Source of the DNA: JBJKPP01 sp046706145
GTDB taxonomy: Bacteria; Bacteroidota; Ignavibacteria; Ignavibacteriales; Ignavibacteriaceae
Direction: 5' to 3'
NCBI GenBank assembly: GCA_046706145.1
Contig: JBJKPP010000027.1
Span: forward strand, 1-17,827
Length of the DNA: 17,827 bases
A model generated the notes under the pieces. The model made no database searches. It saw only the letters and a program-made list of their open reading frames with translations, and had not been told where the DNA came from. Of the stretch, positions 15,045 to 17,827 are shown in pieces. The first letter of the stretch is position 1; each line of letters begins with the position of its first letter. Made by a program: the position numbers and the translations under genes.

Positions 15045-16043
15045 TTAAACAGCTTTGCAAGAATCACCGATAATAAGTTTTGGCTTCATTTTTATCTCTA
15101 TACGATTTCCCTCTGAGCACCCATCCTTAATTAAATTTATCAATTCAGAAATAGATTTTATCCCCAATGTTTTTATTGGTTGGATGACACAAGTGATTTT
15201 AGGTTTAAATATTTCGTAACCAGCTATCTGATCGAAACATACAAGTGATACATCATCCGGAATTGACAAGTCAACACGTTGTATAGCTCTTATAGATCCG
15301 TTCATCATTTTGCTGTTAAATGTAAATATTGCTGTGGGGCGTTCCTTTAGTTTAAACAAATTTATCGTTGAAATGTAAGCTTTCATCTCATTGAATTTAC
15401 AATCTTGTACATATTTTTCGTCAATCTTAATATTATTATCTTTCATTGCATCGGCAAAACCATTGTATCTCATAACATCCGGAAATAAAACCCCAGAACC
15501 TTTTAAGACGGCAATTCGTTTATGACCAAGCTTGATTAGATATTCTGTAGCATTATATGCCCCGGCATAATGATCAGTAGAAACATAATTCGTTTTTTGT
15601 TCTCTTAATACTCTATCAACTAGAATAAACGGCATGTTGCCCTTCAATAAATAATCAACCGATTTCACAACACATGGCATAATAATAAGACCGTCAACCC
15701 TTTGCGATTGAAGCAGTTTTATATATTTCATTTCCTTCGCAGGATTCTCATCAGTATTACACAAAAGAAGATTAAAACCATGTTTGCTTGCGTAATCCTC
15801 TATAATGCGGAATAAATTATTGAAAAATGTATTTTTAACATCAGGCATTATCACACCAATAGTATTGGTTTGCTTTTTTACAAGAGAACGGGCAATTTGA
15901 CTGGGTTGATAATTCAAATCTTCCATAGCTCGAAAGATTCTCTCGGATGTACTCTTGCTAACTATTTTCGGATTATTAAGTAATCTTGAAACAGTTATTA
16001 CTGATACATTTGCCTTCTTCGCAACATCAAATATTGTAGCCAT
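15045..16043 (-). CDS. LacI-family transcriptional regulator
   Basis: The product is 332 residues, normal for the family. The N-terminal LacI helix-turn-helix is TIFDVAKKANVSVITVSRLL (residues 3-22), followed by RIFRAMEDLNYQPSQIARSL with the minor-groove hinge helix. A periplasmic-binding-protein-like ligand domain begins at NTIGVIMPD and continues through QRVDGLIIMP, PFILVDR and RPTAIFTFN to the end. It should bind DNA as a dimer and release it on binding a sugar or related effector. It lies 60 bases after the small membrane protein gene and in the same direction as the symporter, so it may be the last gene of that unit and control it. A small palindrome TCTAT-T-ATAGA (16087-16097) sits in the gap but lacks the CG centre of typical LacI operators. 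The effector is unknown. Confidence 0.95.
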   Translation of the reverse strand: MATIFDVAKKANVSVITVSRLLNNPKIVSKSTSERIFRAMEDLNYQPSQIARSLVKKQTNTIGVIMPDVKNTFFNNLFRIIEDYASKHGFNLLLCNTDENPAKEMKYIKLLQSQRVDGLIIMPCVVKSVDYLLKGNMPFILVDRVLREQKTNYVSTDHYAGAYNATEYLIKLGHKRIAVLKGSGVLFPDVMRYNGFADAMKDNNIKIDEKYVQDCKFNEMKAYISTINLFKLKERPTAIFTFNSKMMNGSIRAIQRVDLSIPDDVSLVCFDQIAGYEIFKPKITCVIQPIKTLGIKSISELINLIKDGCSEGNRIEIKMKPKLIIGDSCKAV

Positions 16044-16103
16044 AACGCTGTTATCTAAAATTTAATTTCAATTTAATAAAATCCACTCTATTATAGATTA
16101 AAA

Positions 16104-16328
16104 TCAAGACTCAATTGGCTTTTTATTAAAATGCGCTAATATTGCACCAGCAAGCATCAAGATAAAACCCCACCAAAGATTTGCGTGCATTCCTACTGTT
16201 CTTACAGCATGATGAACAGGCATAAATAAATAATATATTCCTGCACACACAACCAAAAAACCAATTATGAGTAAAATCCAGCCAACAAAATACCATATTG
16301 GTTTCATTTGTTCTTTATCATTATTCAT
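16104..16328 (-). CDS. Small two-helix membrane protein next to the symporter
   Basis: The product is 74 residues from ATG at 16328; an ATG at 16337 would add three. The inner start is favoured because AGGA lies nine bases upstream of it and directly touches the outer one. Two membrane helices are visible: PIWYFVGWILLIIGFLVVCA and, after a His-containing loop (PVHHAVRTVGMHANLWW), GFILMLAGAILAHF. It begins 18 bases after the symporter stop, so it is almost certainly co-transcribed and may be a small accessory subunit of the transporter. I do not recognise a named family. Confidence 0.7.
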   Translation of the reverse strand: MNNDKEQMKPIWYFVGWILLIIGFLVVCAGIYYLFMPVHHAVRTVGMHANLWWGFILMLAGAILAHFNKKPIES

Positions 16329-16346
16329 TTTATACATTCCTAATTT

Positions 16347-17827
16347 TTACCAGAATAATATATTTAATACAACAAAGATGACTAAGGTAACAGACGCCCA
16401 AAATACCGGTTTCTTATATAAAGAAATATTTTCCATAACTGTTTTCGGCGTTAGACTTCTAACTAATCCAACCAATTCTTCTTGAGGGCGTTTCTTCGTA
16501 AAGGCACTTATTATAATTGCTACAACAGAACTTATCAGCCAAGCCCAAAGAGCACGCCAAAAATTAGCGGCCATCATTCCTTCACCTCCGCTTGGTGAGA
16601 CAGCTCCAGCAGTTATCCAACCCAGTTGAAGAGCCATAAATAATGAAAACGATACTAGCATACCTACTAGCATTCCCCAAAAAGCACCATCGGGAGAAAT
16701 CCACTTTACAAACATGCCAAGTAGTATTATTGCTACAGCCGGTGCAAGAATCCATGAAGCAATAGCCTGCAAATAATCAATTATTGTGGGCATACTTTTT
16801 GCCCAATAAGCTCCCCCAATACTTAAAAGAATCCCAACAATAGTAGCAATCCTTCCAACCCAAATTAGATGTTGTGACGATGCTTTCTTATTAATAACAG
16901 ATTGATAAATATCATAAGTCCAAACGGTATTGAATGCGCTCATATTGCCCGCTTGTCCAGCCATAAACATTGCCACTAATGCTGTAACCCCAATACCAAC
17001 CAAACCGGGTGGAAAGTATCTCATCATAAGTAACGGCATAACAGAATCATATTTTATTTTGCCGCCGTCACGTAATAAAGCGAATCCGCTGTTTGGATCT
17101 TTCAGAAGGGCCAACCCAACCATGCCGGCTCCAACAACTACAAGCCCCAGCAATATTTTAAAATAAGAACCAATTATTGGTGCCATTCTCGCGGAGCGAA
17201 CGTCCTTTGCAGAAAAAGCACGCTGAATAATTAGGAAATCCGTCGTCCAATATCCAAATGAAATTGCGAAGCCAAGTCCAAACACTAACGCAGGCCAACT
17301 AACCATCATTGGGTTACTTGCAGCGCTTGCAGAAGTGGACCATATCGATGTGTACATATGAGGCAAATCAGAAAATGCTTTTGCCGGCCCACCAAGATCA
17401 ACAATTCCTAAAATTGGTAAAAGTAAGATGGCAGCCCAAATTAAGAAGAACTGAATTACTTCGGTAAAAATGGCCGACATTAATCCACTTAGTGTTACAT
17501 AAAGTGCAACAAGAGCTGCCGATAGCCAGATACACATATCCCAGTTCCAACCAAGAAATGTTCGCAGTACCAACGCCAACGCATACAACGCAATACCCGA
17601 AACTAGAACCATCATTATAGAAAAAGTTACAGCATTAAGAACACGTGTTTTTTCATCATAACGTTCCTTAAGATAACCTGGAATCGATTTAATCTTGCCA
17701 CTGTAATAGAAGGGCATCATAACAACCCCTAAAAACAACATTGCAGGTATTGCTCCAATTAAATAGAAATGCATTGCATACAATCCATACTCAACTCCCT
17801 GACCGGCATAGCCAACGACTTCAAGAG
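16347..17827 (-). CDS. Sodium:solute symporter family (SSS) transporter, N-terminus beyond window
   Basis: The frame stays open past the Met at 17783 to the right edge, reading ..EVVGYAGQGVEYGLYA.., which matches the TM1-TM2 region of SSS proteins, so the true start lies outside. About 480 or more residues with many helices are visible. Family marks are KIKSIPGYLKERYDEKTRVL, GLMSAIFTEVIQFFLIW, SFGYWTTDFLIIQRAFSAKD and a TM8-like segment FMAGQAGNMSAFNTVWTYDIY. SSS proteins take up sugars, organic acids, amino acids or sialic acid with Na+. In this one the TM8 pair that is usually Ser-Ser or Ser-Thr and binds Na+ reads Ala-Gly, so coupling may differ. The downstream small protein and LacI regulator suggest a sugar-type substrate. 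Confidence 0.93.
   Translation of the reverse strand, partial: LEVVGYAGQGVEYGLYAMHFYLIGAIPAMLFLGVVMMPFYYSGKIKSIPGYLKERYDEKTRVLNAVTFSIMMVLVSGIALYALALVLRTFLGWNWDMCIWLSAALVALYVTLSGLMSAIFTEVIQFFLIWAAILLLPILGIVDLGGPAKAFSDLPHMYTSIWSTSASAASNPMMVSWPALVFGLGFAISFGYWTTDFLIIQRAFSAKDVRSARMAPIIGSYFKILLGLVVVGAGMVGLALLKDPNSGFALLRDGGKIKYDSVMPLLMMRYFPPGLVGIGVTALVAMFMAGQAGNMSAFNTVWTYDIYQSVINKKASSQHLIWVGRIATIVGILLSIGGAYWAKSMPTIIDYLQAIASWILAPAVAIILLGMFVKWISPDGAFWGMLVGMLVSFSLFMALQLGWITAGAVSPSGGEGMMAANFWRALWAWLISSVVAIIISAFTKKRPQEELVGLVRSLTPKTVMENISLYKKPVFWASVTLVIFVVLNILFW

Noticed and set aside
14886..15116. Possible small gene after the membrane protein
   Set aside because: Most of it lies in coding sequence of the membrane protein or LacI gene in other frames, with no supporting motif.
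16087..16097. TCTAT-T-ATAGA as a LacI operator
   Set aside because: LacI-family operators usually have a central CG and longer half-sites; this is a short AT palindrome.

Overview
This is an AT-rich bacterial window. Its gene set looks like the Bacteroidota/Ignavibacteriota (Ignavibacteria-like) lineage: a membrane-anchored AraC regulator, a short beta-barrel protein ending in Phe, a lipoprotein-anchored RND adaptor, a CHRD protein, GH35 and SSS genes, and weak A-rich or AGGTG ribosome binding sites. The lineage is inferred from protein style only; no rRNA or marker gene is present. No tRNA, rRNA, CRISPR array, transposase or phage gene was seen.

Layout. (1) Bases 1-581, plus strand: C-terminal part of an AraC-type regulator with membrane helices, cut by the left edge. 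(2) 762-7875, plus strand: a tight five-gene cluster of a small outer-membrane-type protein, an SDR-fold protein, a TolC-like outer membrane channel, a periplasmic adaptor lipoprotein and an RND inner-membrane pump. This is a complete tripartite exporter with two extra genes in front. (3) 11453 down to 7894, minus strand: a DrrAB-type ABC exporter (ATPase and permease with a 4-base stop/start overlap), followed 21 bases later by a secreted GH35 beta-galactosidase. (4) 11454-12852: a spacer with a structured inverted repeat, a secreted CHRD protein (minus), and a thioredoxin-like gene (plus) whose membrane anchor lies in a different reading frame. (5) 12871-13972, minus: a class I methyltransferase and a stand-alone response-regulator receiver protein. 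(6) 14257-14958, plus: an uncharacterised multi-pass membrane protein whose natural start appears to have become ACG. (7) 17827 down to 15045, minus: an SSS-family symporter cut by the right edge, a small two-helix membrane protein and a LacI-type repressor, probably one sugar or solute uptake unit.

How the genes may work together. The AraC regulator may control the exporter behind it. The LacI protein probably controls the symporter. GH35 releases galactose from outside oligosaccharides, but it is attached to the ABC operon rather than the symporter operon, so a link to the symporter is only possible.

The most notable signals are departures from family norms. The SDR lacks both its catalytic Ser and Tyr. 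The RND pump lacks the TM4 Asp pair and the TM10 Lys of proton relay. The receiver domain has Ala for its switch Thr/Ser. The symporter lacks the usual TM8 hydroxyl pair. The thioredoxin-like gene has a probable frameshift, the membrane protein has a probable ATG-to-ACG start, and a 92-base multi-stem element followed by T6 sits behind the CHRD gene. I see no clear new multi-gene system; the best candidate is the exporter operon carrying a non-catalytic SDR and a relay-less pump.
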